Positions 1-8,327 are shown, counted from the first letter of the stretch. The stretch is 40,416 nt of DNA from Deltaproteobacteria bacterium (GCA_021413675.1 JAIOQA010000452.1:1-40416); one strand, 5' to 3'. Notes: generated by a model not told the origin, from the sequence alone. Numbers and translations: made by a program.

Positions 1-18
1 GAGCTCGCGCCCGGCCCG

Positions 19-990
19 ATGCGCGACCTGGTCATCGCGATCGGCCGCGCCTTCGCCGGTCGCGCGGCGCTCGACCTCGACGACGCGATCGCGGCGCTGC
101 AGGCGATCGCGATCGCCGCGGGCGCGCGCCTCTCCCGCGCGCGGCTCGCGCCCGGAGGCCGTGCCCTGCCCCGCTGGCCGTCGAGCCTGCGCACCGGCAC
201 GCCGCGGATCGCCGCGGGATCGATCTGGCCGTTCGACCCAGAGCTGGCCGGGCTGCGGATCGGCGCGCGCCGCATCGCCAAGCGCGAGTGCTTCGATGAC
301 GACAGCGAGCGCGCGGACCGCGCATGGCTCGAGGCCAGCGGCGCGACGGTCGCGCGGGCCGGCGCGATCGATCCCGACGGTCGCCGGGTGCTGCTCGCGG
401 CGATGGATCCGGCGGCGCTCGACGACGGCCTCGCGCTCGCCGAGGCAGCGCTCCAGGCGCGCGATCGCGATTCGCCGGCCCGGGCGCTGGGCGCGGCCCT
501 CGGCTATCCGCCGTGCTGCGTCGACGCGTTCCTCGCCGCCGAGGGACGCGACGACCTTTCGCTGCTGGCGCTGCTGCCATCGATCGACGCGCCACCCGCG
601 CCGCCCTGGACCCAGTGGCTCAACGCGCCGCTCGCGCTGATCTCGCACACGCCGTGCGCGCTCACCTGCGCGCCGACGATCGCGCTCGCGCAGGCGCTGT
701 GCGCCGAGCTCGATCAGCGGTCACCGGGGTTCGCAGCCGTGTGGCGCGATCTCGCCGCGCGCTTCCAGATCGTCGATCACCGCGGCCGCGGCCTGGCGAT
801 CCGCGGCGAGGGCTCGCTCGCCACCGGGGTGGTGATCGCGCACGCGCTGGCCATCGAGCCGGATCCGGCCGCGGGCGTCACCGCGCGCGAGCTGCCCGAG
901 CTGGTCGGCCGCACGGTCCGGGTCGGCGACGGCGACCTCGATGGCCCGACGCTGGTGGCGGCCCTCGGCGCCGATCACACCGGCGCCTGA
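19..990 (+). CDS. Cys-rich GYPxCC-motif protein (DUF483-like), possible RiPP cluster member
   Basis: The reading frame is open to the left edge, so ATG 19 may be internal and the gene partial. The visible part is 323 residues. The clearest signal is GYPPCC (Cys166-Cys167 counting from ATG 19) followed by HTPCALTC (His211, Cys213, Cys217). This spacing suggests a bound metal or Fe-S site and resembles the 'GYP.CC' proteins grouped as DUF483, whose function is not established. The N-terminal half is Ala/Arg-rich with no motif I recognise. It lies directly upstream of a RiPP precursor gene and three radical SAM domains, so a role in peptide modification is inferred from context. The family call is by motif only. 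Confidence 0.6.
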   Translation: MRDLVIAIGRAFAGRAALDLDDAIAALQAIAIAAGARLSRARLAPGGRALPRWPSSLRTGTPRIAAGSIWPFDPELAGLRIGARRIAKRECFDDDSERADRAWLEASGATVARAGAIDPDGRRVLLAAMDPAALDDGLALAEAALQARDRDSPARALGAALGYPPCCVDAFLAAEGRDDLSLLALLPSIDAPPAPPWTQWLNAPLALISHTPCALTCAPTIALAQALCAELDQRSPGFAAVWRDLAARFQIVDHRGRGLAIRGEGSLATGVVIAHALAIEPDPAAGVTARELPELVGRTVRVGDGDLDGPTLVAALGADHTGA

Positions 991-998
991 TTTTTTTT
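967..998 (+). terminator. Candidate intrinsic terminator between the DUF483-like gene and the precursor gene
   Basis: GGCGCC at 967-972 can pair with GGCGCC at 982-987 across a 9-nt loop. The stop codon (988-990) and then eight consecutive T (991-998) follow. A GC hairpin plus T-run is the standard rho-independent shape. The stem is only 6 bp and overlaps the end of the upstream gene. It would separate the upstream message from the precursor gene. Confidence 0.55.
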
Positions 999-1032
999 GG
1001 TCACGTCGAACGCGAGGCCACGCTACCGGGGC

Positions 1033-1185
1033 ATGAAGAAGAACAGCAAGTCCAATCCCTCCCTCGCCCTCACCACCCAGACCGTCCGCGCGCTCCAGGA
1101 CAACCAGCTCACGATTGCGGCGGGCGGCCGGTGGAGCGCGTACCCGTGCACCCGCATCGACGTCAGCCAGAACTGCCCCGGCTGA
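1033..1185 (+). CDS. RiPP precursor peptide with GG leader
   Basis: This is a 50-residue peptide beginning MKKNSKS. The leader segment TVRALQDNQLTIAAGG has the pattern of leaders found in many Bacteroidota and Myxococcota precursors (TLRxLxxxELxxVxGG), which are cut after the double Gly (Gly31-Gly32). The predicted core is the remaining 18 residues, RWSAYPCTRIDVSQNCPG, with Cys39 and Cys48, one Trp, one Tyr, one Asp and one Asn. It sits 64 nt upstream of a tandem radical SAM gene. A TTG codon at 997 would add 12 N-terminal residues, but the ATG gives the usual Lys-rich leader start. No strong ribosome site is visible. The Cys pair makes thioether or disulfide chemistry possible; the HExxH domain downstream makes hydroxylation possible. 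Both are inference. Confidence 0.82.
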   Translation: MKKNSKSNPSLALTTQTVRALQDNQLTIAAGGRWSAYPCTRIDVSQNCPG

Positions 1186-1237
1186 TCGACCCGCGCCCGG
1201 GTCCGCAACACCCGTCCGGGGCCGGGGGCACGGCGCG

Positions 1238-1243
1238 TATACT
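1238..1243 (+). promoter_or_regulatory. -10 box TATACT for the tandem radical SAM gene
   Basis: TATACT ends 6 nt before GTG 1250, and no Shine-Dalgarno sequence is present. The spacing would place the transcription start at or next to the GTG, so the message would be leaderless. It supports GTG 1250 over the longer upstream reading. Confidence 0.6.
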
Positions 1244-1249
1244 CGCGGC

Positions 1250-3556
1250 GTGTCCCTCCGCGTCGGCTTCGTGCTCCCGTACGGCCAGCGCGACGACGGG
1301 TTCTTCCCGGACACCTTCCTCGGCCAGCTATGCGCCGACGCCCGCGCCGACGGCCACGTCGCGCGCATCGCGCGGGTCTACTACGAGGGCGATCGCAGCG
1401 CTGGCGACGCCGCGGTCGCCGATCGGCTCGCGGCCTGGCTCGACGACGGCGACTTCGAGCTGATCGTCGCGGAGCGGATCTTCGATCCCGCGCCGCTGGT
1501 CGCGTATCGCGCGCGGCGCGCGGGCGCGATGATCGCGCTGGTCGCGCGCGGCGACTCGATCGAGGCGATCGACGGCGTCGATCTGCTCGTCGGCGCGGTA
1601 CGCGGCGCGACCCGCGCCGGCCACACCCGCCAGGCGTCATCGATCTGGCAGGTCGCCGATGCGTTCCGGACGCTGGTCGCGCGGCGCGCGGCCGGCGGCG
1701 ATCTCGCCGATCTCGCGGGCGTGTCACGCATCATCGACGAGCAGCTGGTCGCCGGCGCGCCGCTGCCGCCGCTGGTCGCGCGCCCGCTCGCGCCGGTCCT
1801 CGATCACGAGGTCATCGCGCTCGGACCGCCACCGGTGATCACGCGCCGCACGATCTTCGGCAACCCCGGTTGCCCGTACGCCGCCGATCCGCTGACGCAG
1901 CCGCTGTACCGCGGCCTGCGCCTGCCCGACGACGTCGAGGTCGCGCGCCGCGGCTGCGCGTTCTGCAGCATGGGCGGCGACTACGCCCGGCGCGTCGACG
2001 CCGAGGTGGTCGCGTCGCTGGTCGCGCAGGCCCAGCACATCCTGCGCGGCGCGCCCGCGACCCGCGAACTGGTGCTCGATGATCAGGCGTCGCTGCGCTA
2101 CCTCGCGGAGCTGATCGGCGCGGCCGGTGATGCCGGGGTGCCGCCGGTGCGCTGGCTGTTCGCGGCGCGCAGCGACACGCTCGTGCGCGAGCGCGCGCGA
2201 CTCGACGACGCGATCGCCGCCGCGACCTCGGCTGGCCATTCCCTCGAGGTCTACCTGACCGGCTTCGAGGCGTTCAGCGACGCCGAGCTGGCCCGCTACA
2301 ACAAGGGCGTGACCGTCGAGGATCAGCTCGCCGCCGTCGCCGCGATGCGCGCGCTGGCCCGTGCCCACCCCGCGTTCCACTACGCCGACGCCCGCGGCCA
2401 CAGCCTGATCCTGTGGAACCCCTGGACCACGCCGGAGGATCTCGCCGACACGATCGCCGCGATCCGCGCCCATGGCCTGGTCGAGCTGTTCGACGAGCTG
2501 GGCCGCAACCGGCTGCGGCTCTACCCCGATCTCCCGATCCATCACGCGGCCGCCCGCGACGGCGCGCTGACCGAGGCGTGGGACGACGGCGACCGCGGCG
2601 CTGGTCGCGGCAAGGGCTACCACCGCGAGCGCCCGTGGCGGTTCCTCGACGCGCGCACCCGCCTGGCCTGGGAGCTGGCGGAGCTGTTGCGCGCGCGCCT
2701 CGGCCGCGATGGCGAGGCCGCGCAGCTCCACGCGGTGGCCGCGTTCGCGCAGACCTGGCGCGGCGACACCGCCGCGATCGCCGCCGAGCGCGCGCGGATC
2801 GCGGCGGGGCTCGACGCGCTGATCGGCGTGACCGATCGACTCGCGCACCGCCGCGGCCCCGGCGATCCGCCGCGCGGCCGCCAGCGGCGGGCCCAGGTCG
2901 TGCGGCTCACCGGCGCGTGCAACAACGGCTGCGCGACCTGTCCGAATCGCGAGCGCTACCTGCCCGACGACGCCGACGCGGTGCGCGCCCGGCTCGCGGC
3001 CTGCGATGCCGGGCCGATCGTGTTCGCGGGTCGCGAGCCGACGATGCGCGACGACCTCCTCGCGCTGGTCGCACGGCGCGCCACCACCGGACCGACCGGC
3101 GTGGTGAGCAACGGCCGCCGCTTCGCGTATCGCGCGTACGCCGAGGCGGCGACCGCGGCCGGCCTCTCCGCCGCGAGCATCAAGCTGTTCGCGCCCGACG
3201 CCAGCACCGCCGATCGCGTCAGCCGCGTCGACGGGGCCCACGCCCAGGCGCTCGCGGGGTGTCGCGCGCTGCGCGCCGCGGGCGCGATCCTCGAGATCCG
3301 CGCGCCGCTGCACGCCGCGATCGTCGACCTCGCCGCGTACGCGGAGATCGCGCGATCGCTCGACGCGCAGCTCCGCCTCGATGTCGCGATCGATGCGATC
3401 GGCCTCGCCGATCTCGCCGCCGCCGCCGCCGCGGTGACCGCCCTCGCCGCGCGCTGCGCCACCGAGCAGGTGCCGCTCGAGGTCGGCCCGGTCGGCCCGG
3501 CGCTGCACGGGTGGATCCCCGTCGGTGCCGACGAGCTGGTACCCTCGGCGACGTGA
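1250..3556 (+). CDS. Tandem radical SAM protein with N-terminal Rossmann-like domain
   Basis: The protein has 768 residues in three regions. Residues 1-150 begin LRVGFVLPYGQRDDG and look like the Rossmann-type, B12-binding-like domain seen before some radical SAM domains, but the cobalamin DxHxxG motif is not evident. A first radical SAM domain carries Cys208 (GNPGCPY) and Cys236-x2-Cys239 (GCAFC), a wide CX27CX2C set. A second domain has the canonical CX3CX2C motif at Cys557, Cys561 and Cys564 (GACNNGCATC) and a GREPT version of the GGEPT motif. Radical SAM enzymes cleave S-adenosylmethionine at a 4Fe-4S cluster to start radical chemistry. Next to a precursor gene, both domains probably modify that peptide. 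The end overlaps the next gene by 4 nt (GTGA), so translation is likely coupled. Confidence 0.8.
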   Translation: MSLRVGFVLPYGQRDDGFFPDTFLGQLCADARADGHVARIARVYYEGDRSAGDAAVADRLAAWLDDGDFELIVAERIFDPAPLVAYRARRAGAMIALVARGDSIEAIDGVDLLVGAVRGATRAGHTRQASSIWQVADAFRTLVARRAAGGDLADLAGVSRIIDEQLVAGAPLPPLVARPLAPVLDHEVIALGPPPVITRRTIFGNPGCPYAADPLTQPLYRGLRLPDDVEVARRGCAFCSMGGDYARRVDAEVVASLVAQAQHILRGAPATRELVLDDQASLRYLAELIGAAGDAGVPPVRWLFAARSDTLVRERARLDDAIAAATSAGHSLEVYLTGFEAFSDAELARYNKGVTVEDQLAAVAAMRALARAHPAFHYADARGHSLILWNPWTTPEDLADTIAAIRAHGLVELFDELGRNRLRLYPDLPIHHAAARDGALTEAWDDGDRGAGRGKGYHRERPWRFLDARTRLAWELAELLRARLGRDGEAAQLHAVAAFAQTWRGDTAAIAAERARIAAGLDALIGVTDRLAHRRGPGDPPRGRQRRAQVVRLTGACNNGCATCPNRERYLPDDADAVRARLAACDAGPIVFAGREPTMRDDLLALVARRATTGPTGVVSNGRRFAYRAYAEAATAAGLSAASIKLFAPDASTADRVSRVDGAHAQALAGCRALRAAGAILEIRAPLHAAIVDLAAYAEIARSLDAQLRLDVAIDAIGLADLAAAAAAVTALAARCATEQVPLEVGPVGPALHGWIPVGADELVPSAT
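3540..3545 (+). promoter_or_regulatory. -10-like TACCCT inside the end of the tandem rSAM gene
   Basis: TACCCT ends 7 nt before GTG 3553, the same geometry as at other genes in the window. It may give the next gene its own leaderless transcript inside the operon. It overlaps coding sequence, so chance is possible. Confidence 0.35.
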
Positions 3557-4521
3557 CCACGCGCCGCCACCTCGAGCTCGCGCGCATCGATGCGCTCGAC
3601 GCGGTGCTCGGCCGCGCCCCGGCGCCGCCCGCGCCGATCGCACCACCGCTGGCGCGCCGCCTGGAGGAGGACGCCCGCGCCGACGAGATCCTGCGCGACT
3701 ACGTGCTCGCGCCGTATCCGCCGCGCCGCGATCCCACCGGCGGGCTGCGCGCGGTCAACCTGCTGATCGAGTCGTTCGCGCTGGCCGGCGTCGAGGACGA
3801 GGGCGTGCGCGTGATCGATCGGCTGCGCGCGCTGCTCGGCCTGGGCCGCACCGTCTGGGGCGTGAAGTGCGCCGATGGCGAGCTCGGCTGGGAGCTCTAC
3901 GTCTACGACCCGGGCCGCGCGCGCCCCGAGGCCCAGGTCGACGCGATCGTCGGCGCGCTCGCCGACGTGATCCCGCCGGTCGATCGCCGCGCCGCGCCGC
4001 CGCGCATCGATCACCACATGGTCAGCCTGCAGCTCGACGCGCGCGTGCTGCGCGGCCTCGCGGCGCCGACCCTCACCTACTACGTGCACGGCGACGACGA
4101 GCCCGGCGCGAGCCGCAGCTACACGCTGACCCACGGCGGCCTGCAGCTCGCGAACCTCTACACGTTCCACGATCCGCGCCAGGACGTGCGCGCGCTGCTG
4201 GCGCGGGTCCGCTCGAGCGTGCACCTCGGGACGCCGGCGGTCGGGGTCGCGGCGCTGCTCTGGCCCGAGCTGCACCGCTGTCGCCGGATCTGCATCGCCA
4301 ACAAGCGCAGCGCCGATGGCGTGTACTGGTCGGGCGTCGACACCGATCAGCTCGCGTGGTTCCTCGGGCGCATGGCCTGGCCGGCGGCGCTGCGGGCCAA
4401 CCTCGACGCGCGCCGCGCGCGCTACGGTCACCTCGCGTGGGACGTGGGCATCGACGTCGCGATCGATCGCGCGACCGGCGCGGCCCACCCCACCCGGAGC
4501 GCGATCTATGCGACCAGCTGA
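3553..4521 (+). CDS. Unrecognised protein of the RiPP cluster
   Basis: This 322-residue protein has no family I can name. It overlaps its neighbours on both sides, by 4 nt with the tandem radical SAM gene and 14 nt with the next radical SAM gene, so it is very likely co-translated and part of the same pathway. Notable stretches are VWGVKCADGELGWELYVYDP, SRSYTLTHGGLQLANLYTF, RRICIANKRSADGVYWSGVD and HLAWDVGIDVAID. They alternate hydrophobic and charged residues in a way that suggests a beta-rich globular domain. There is no signal peptide, transmembrane segment or metal-type Cys cluster. An ABBA-type barrel such as that of RiPP prenyltransferases is a speculative possibility from the strand pattern; a structure prediction would decide. 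Confidence 0.72.
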   Translation: MTTRRHLELARIDALDAVLGRAPAPPAPIAPPLARRLEEDARADEILRDYVLAPYPPRRDPTGGLRAVNLLIESFALAGVEDEGVRVIDRLRALLGLGRTVWGVKCADGELGWELYVYDPGRARPEAQVDAIVGALADVIPPVDRRAAPPRIDHHMVSLQLDARVLRGLAAPTLTYYVHGDDEPGASRSYTLTHGGLQLANLYTFHDPRQDVRALLARVRSSVHLGTPAVGVAALLWPELHRCRRICIANKRSADGVYWSGVDTDQLAWFLGRMAWPAALRANLDARRARYGHLAWDVGIDVAIDRATGAAHPTRSAIYATS

Positions 4522-6646
4522 GCGGGTGCACCGCCCGGGCGCCGGGGCGAATCCGCTGCGACCGGGACGCGAGCTGCTGCTGTCGTTCGCGTTCCGCTGC
4601 AACTTCGCGTGCACGTTCTGCTACGTCGAGGACGGCCTCGCCGGGCGCTACCGCGGCGTGTCGCTCGAGGAGGCACGCCAGCTGCTGACCGATCCGCGCG
4701 TCACCGAGGGCGTGACCCGCATCGTGCTGTCGGGCGGCGAGGTCACGCTCGATCGCGAGCTGCCCGCGTTCATCGCGCTGGCGCGCGCGGTGCCGTCGGT
4801 CGAGCACGTGCGGATCCAGACCAACGCCAGCCGGCTCGCCGAGGATGGCCTGGCCGCACGGCTGGTCGCGCTCGGCGTCGACGAGCTGTTCGTGTCGCTG
4901 CACGCCGCCGACGCCGCGCGCTGCGACGCGATCACCCAGCGGCCCGGCAGCTTCTCCGCGATCCTGGCGGGGCTCGACGCCGCGCGCGCGGCCGGCGCGA
5001 CGATCATCACCAACACCGTGGTGTGCGCGACCAACGTCCACGCGCTCGCCGACATCCTCGGGCTCGCCCACGACCGCGGCGCGGCGGCGGCCGAGCTGTG
5101 GGGCTACGTGCCGCGCGTCGACGCCCTTGACGCGCGCCGCCTGCTGGTGCGGGTCACCGAGGCCGCGCCGCACGTGCACGCCGCGCTGGCCGCGGCCGAA
5201 GCGCGCGGCCTGCCGGTGACCGTGAAGTACTTCCCGCGCTGCCTGCTCGGGCGGTTCGCGCACCTGCAATCGGATGCGCAGCCGCGGCTCGTCATCGACG
5301 ACGCGTTCTGGCAATCGTATCCGCAGTACGGCTGCCTCTACGAGGGCGTGTGCGCGGCCGCGGTCGCCGACGGCTGCACCGGCCTGTCCGATGCGTACGT
5401 GCGGCGCTTCGGCTGGGAGGAGGACGCGCTGGTGCCGTTCGCGCGCGAGGTCCGGACGCCGGACGCACCGACGATCGCCGCGTATCACTCGTGGGCGCAC
5501 GCGCCCGAGGTGCGCGCGCCGGCGCCGCTCGACGCGCACGACGGCGCGCGGCTGCTCGCGCTCGTGGGCCTCGCGGAGGGCGACCTCATCGGCGGCGCGA
5601 CGGCGCTGGCGCCCGAGCGGATCGCCGGCGGGCTGCGCCTGCGCTTCGCGATCAGCGGCGAGCGGCTCGCGATCGATCTGCGCCCGCGCGACGACGCGCG
5701 CGCGTGCTTCGCGCGGACCGCGAGCCTGGACATCTCGCATCCGCCGTGGCCGGAGACCACCACGATCGCGGCGCGCCCGCTGCTGGCAGCGCTGGCCGCA
5801 CGGCTGCGCGAGCGCGACGACGGCGGACTGGCGCGCATGCTCGCGGGTGGCGCGACGATCAGCGAAGCGCCGCGACCCTCGGCGATCGACTGGACCGCGC
5901 CGCCGCCGCCCGCCCGAGGATTCGCCGCGGCGATCGAGGCCGCGCTCGCCAGCGGCCAGCTCGATCCGCGTGTCGTCGAGCCCAGCGTGGCCCTCGGCGC
6001 CCCCGACGAGTGGCGGGTGCTCGTGAATCCGTCGCCGCTGCGCCGGCCCGCCCCGCCCGACGACGCCCGCGCGCTGACCCGCGCGCTGCTCGCGCCGCTC
6101 GCGATCCCCGCCGGGCTCGCCGCGCTCGCCGATGCCTGGCTCGCCGCCGATCGCGTGCTCTACGTCGGCGCCGCGGCGACCGCGTCCGGACTCCGGACCA
6201 AGCTCTACCTGCAGACCGCGAGCGACGCGCACCGCGCCTCCGCCGCGCACGCCCTCGGCATCGCGCTGCCGGCACCCGAGGTGGCGCTGGTCGCGATCGA
6301 TCTCGTGGACGGCGAGCTCGTCGCCTTCAAGCGCTACGCGCGGATCACGCCGATCCAGGCGCGCGCGGAGTCCGCGGGGCCGCTGCTCGCGCTGCTCGAG
6401 GCCCGCGGCCTGCTCCTCGGCGAGCTGCCGCTGCTCCTGGCGACTCGCCACGACGCGGACGACCGCCTGATCGATCGCGCGCTGCACGTCGACGTACGCG
6501 CGTTCCCGCAGCTCGCGCTCGGCCCGGCGTGGGCGCACGCGTGCGGCGACGAGGCCGCCGCGACCGCGATCGCGGCCTCGGGGCGCGCCACCCGGGTGAT
6601 CAGCGAGACCCTCGGCACCACCCGCGGCCGCCACGTCTACCTGGGA
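4508..6646 (+). CDS. Radical SAM enzyme, N-terminal part of an rSAM/HExxH fusion (frame breaks near 6643)
   Basis: The start is ATG 4508, which follows GGAG at a good distance and overlaps the previous gene. Residues 31-38 are CNFACTFC, a canonical radical SAM CX3CX2C motif, and an SGGE motif follows. Near residues 240-310 extra Cys residues (FPRCLLG, YGCLYEGVC, GCTGLSDAY ending in RRFG) suggest an auxiliary Fe-S cluster of SPASM or twitch type, as in peptide-modifying radical SAM enzymes. A roughly 400-residue middle region follows, with RTKLYLQT and VAIDLVDGELVAFKRY, that I do not recognise. Around residue 713 (6643-6646) the coding signal moves to another frame. Read without correction the frame stays open to 7054, but the product after 6646 is Arg/Ser/Pro-rich and does not look like real protein. 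Confidence 0.75.
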
Positions 6647-7569
6647 GATCGAACGCGCTCGCGCAGGCGCTCGCCGCGCAGCAGTCGCGGGCCTATGCGC
6701 TGGCCACCCGCGATCCCGCCGCGCGCGCCCGGCTCGCCGCCGCGTTCGGCGACCTCGACATCCAGACCTGCGCCCTCGCGCTCGGCACCGACCACACCGA
6801 CGAGGCCGCGCGCACCCTCGGCGCGCTGCTCGCGGCCGTCGATGGCGCGCTGGCGTGGCCGCTCGGCGCCGCCGTCGACCACCGCGATCACCTGCACCCG
6901 ATCGCCGACCGCTATCCCGCGCTGCGCCTCGCGACGCTCGATCGCAACCCGCTCCGCACCCTCGAGGCGCACCCCGACAAGGACGGTAACGCCCTCGATC
7001 TCGGCGATCGCTCGATCGACGCCTGGCGCGACGCGATCGACGAGGCACTGGTGATGATCGACGCGGCGCTGCCGGCGCTCGCCGCCGAGCTCGCGACCAC
7101 GCTCCGCCGCATCGTGCCGATCGGCTTCGACGCCGAACGGCACCTGTCGTGCTCGTACCGCGAGGCGCCCGGCCTCGTGTACCTGAGCCTGCACCCCAAC
7201 GCGCTGACGATGGCCGAGGCGATCGTCCACGAGACCCAGCACACCAAGCTGAACCTGCTGTCGTGGCTCGATCCGATCCTCACCAACGATCCCGTCGAGC
7301 GCGTCGCCTCGCCCGCGCGTCCGGATCCGCGCCCGCTCATGGGCGTGCTGCTCGCGGTCCACGCGTTCGTGCCGGTCGCGTGGCTCCACCGCGAGCTGAC
7401 CGCGATCGATCATCCGATCACGCGCTCGCCCTGGTTCGCGCGGCGCCGACAGCAAGTGCTCGACGGCAACGGCGCCGGCCTCGCGACGCTTTCCGCCCAC
7501 GCTCACCCGACCGCGACCGGCGCGCGCGTGCTCGCCGCGCTGACCGATCTGGACGCGGCGCTGCGCTGA
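6643..7569 (+). CDS. HExxH domain, frame-shifted C-terminal part of the rSAM fusion
   Basis: About 307 residues continue the upstream enzyme in the -1 frame, starting around SNALAQALAAQQ. The motif HETQH (7228-7242) fits HExxH. The setting VHETQHTKLNLLSW is like the C-terminal domain of FxsB-type radical SAM fusions and of 2-oxoglutarate-dependent HExxH peptide beta-hydroxylases. Its likely role is hydroxylation of a residue in the precursor core. No ATG, GTG or TTG lies in this frame near 6643; the first is about 400 nt downstream, inside the domain. So it was probably one polypeptide with the radical SAM part, now split by a one-base loss in a G-run (CTGGGAGATC), by programmed frameshifting, or by a sequence error. 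Confidence 0.7.
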   Translation, partial: GRSNALAQALAAQQSRAYALATRDPAARARLAAAFGDLDIQTCALALGTDHTDEAARTLGALLAAVDGALAWPLGAAVDHRDHLHPIADRYPALRLATLDRNPLRTLEAHPDKDGNALDLGDRSIDAWRDAIDEALVMIDAALPALAAELATTLRRIVPIGFDAERHLSCSYREAPGLVYLSLHPNALTMAEAIVHETQHTKLNLLSWLDPILTNDPVERVASPARPDPRPLMGVLLAVHAFVPVAWLHRELTAIDHPITRSPWFARRRQQVLDGNGAGLATLSAHAHPTATGARVLAALTDLDAALR

Positions 7570-7580
7570 TCCGTGCGCGG

Positions 7581-8279
7581 TCAGCCCGCGTCGATCAGCC
7601 ACGGATCCACATCTCCCGCGGCGATCAGCGCCGCCGGGAGATCGATCCAGGCCTGGCAGCGATCGAGGATCCACGAGTCCGAGGTCGCGATCACCGCGTC
7701 CATCGCGGCCAGCGCCGGATCCGGCGCGTCGACGAGCTCCACGGTCCACGCCGGCGCCGCCGCCCGCAGCCGCGCCGCCAGCGCGCCGCTGTTCGACACC
7801 GGCCGATCGAGCAGCCAGCGCACCGAACTCGGCGCCGCTGCGGTGAGCAGGGCCACGAGCGCCGCGATCACCCGATCGGTCTCGTCGACGGTGCGATAGC
7901 CGCCGTGCACCGAGCCCAGATCGCGCAGCGCGCCGTCGCGGCCGCGCAGCACCAGCGCGCCCGCCAGCGCCGACTCGCCGGTGACCAGCACGTTGAAGCC
8001 ATCGATCGCCAGCGGCCGACCGCGCAGCGCCGCGAGCTCGATCCGCCGCGCCCGCCGCCCGGCGACCGCGGCCTCGGCGCCGGCCATGCGGCTGACCGCG
8101 AGCCGCGCGCGCGCCGCCAGCTGGTAGCGATCGCCGACCAGCGCGAGCGCGGCGGTCTCGCTGTAGTCGCGACCGAGGAGCCAGCTCAGATCGGCGACCG
8201 CGGCGCGCAGCGCCGGGACCAGCGCGGGCGTGAACACCTCCGCGTCGCGCGGTTGCGGACCTCGATGGCGATCGGACAC
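7581..8279 (-). CDS. DUF434 domain-containing protein
   Basis: This 232-residue protein starts at GTG 8279. The N-terminal part has LVGDRYQL with ARARLAVSR. The central IDGFNVLVTGESALAG and RGRDGALRDLGSVHG are the signature of the DUF434/DUF5616 pair found in archaea and scattered bacteria. The pattern of conserved Asp residues (IDGFN, then LLDRPVSNSG, then TSDSWILD) suggests a PIN-like or nuclease-type fold, but no activity is established. It converges with the RiPP cluster (11 nt gap) and is divergent from the SDR gene. A GATAGT hexamer at 8285-8290 lies 5 nt before the GTG. Confidence 0.8.
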   Translation of the reverse strand: MSDRHRGPQPRDAEVFTPALVPALRAAVADLSWLLGRDYSETAALALVGDRYQLAARARLAVSRMAGAEAAVAGRRARRIELAALRGRPLAIDGFNVLVTGESALAGALVLRGRDGALRDLGSVHGGYRTVDETDRVIAALVALLTAAAPSSVRWLLDRPVSNSGALAARLRAAAPAWTVELVDAPDPALAAMDAVIATSDSWILDRCQAWIDLPAALIAAGDVDPWLIDAG

Positions 8280-8327
8280 ACCCCACTATCGCGCGCCCGG
8301 CTGCGCGCCGGCCAGGCGATCCGCCGG

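Noticed and set aside
1033..1185. Class I lanthipeptide precursor
   Set aside because: The leader resembles those called class I lanthipeptide, but no LanB or LanC gene is in view; the adjacent enzymes are radical SAM and HExxH types.
4073..7048. A 991-codon minus-strand frame opposite the rSAM-HExxH gene
   Set aside because: No motif and highly biased composition; the plus strand carries clear radical SAM and HExxH motifs.
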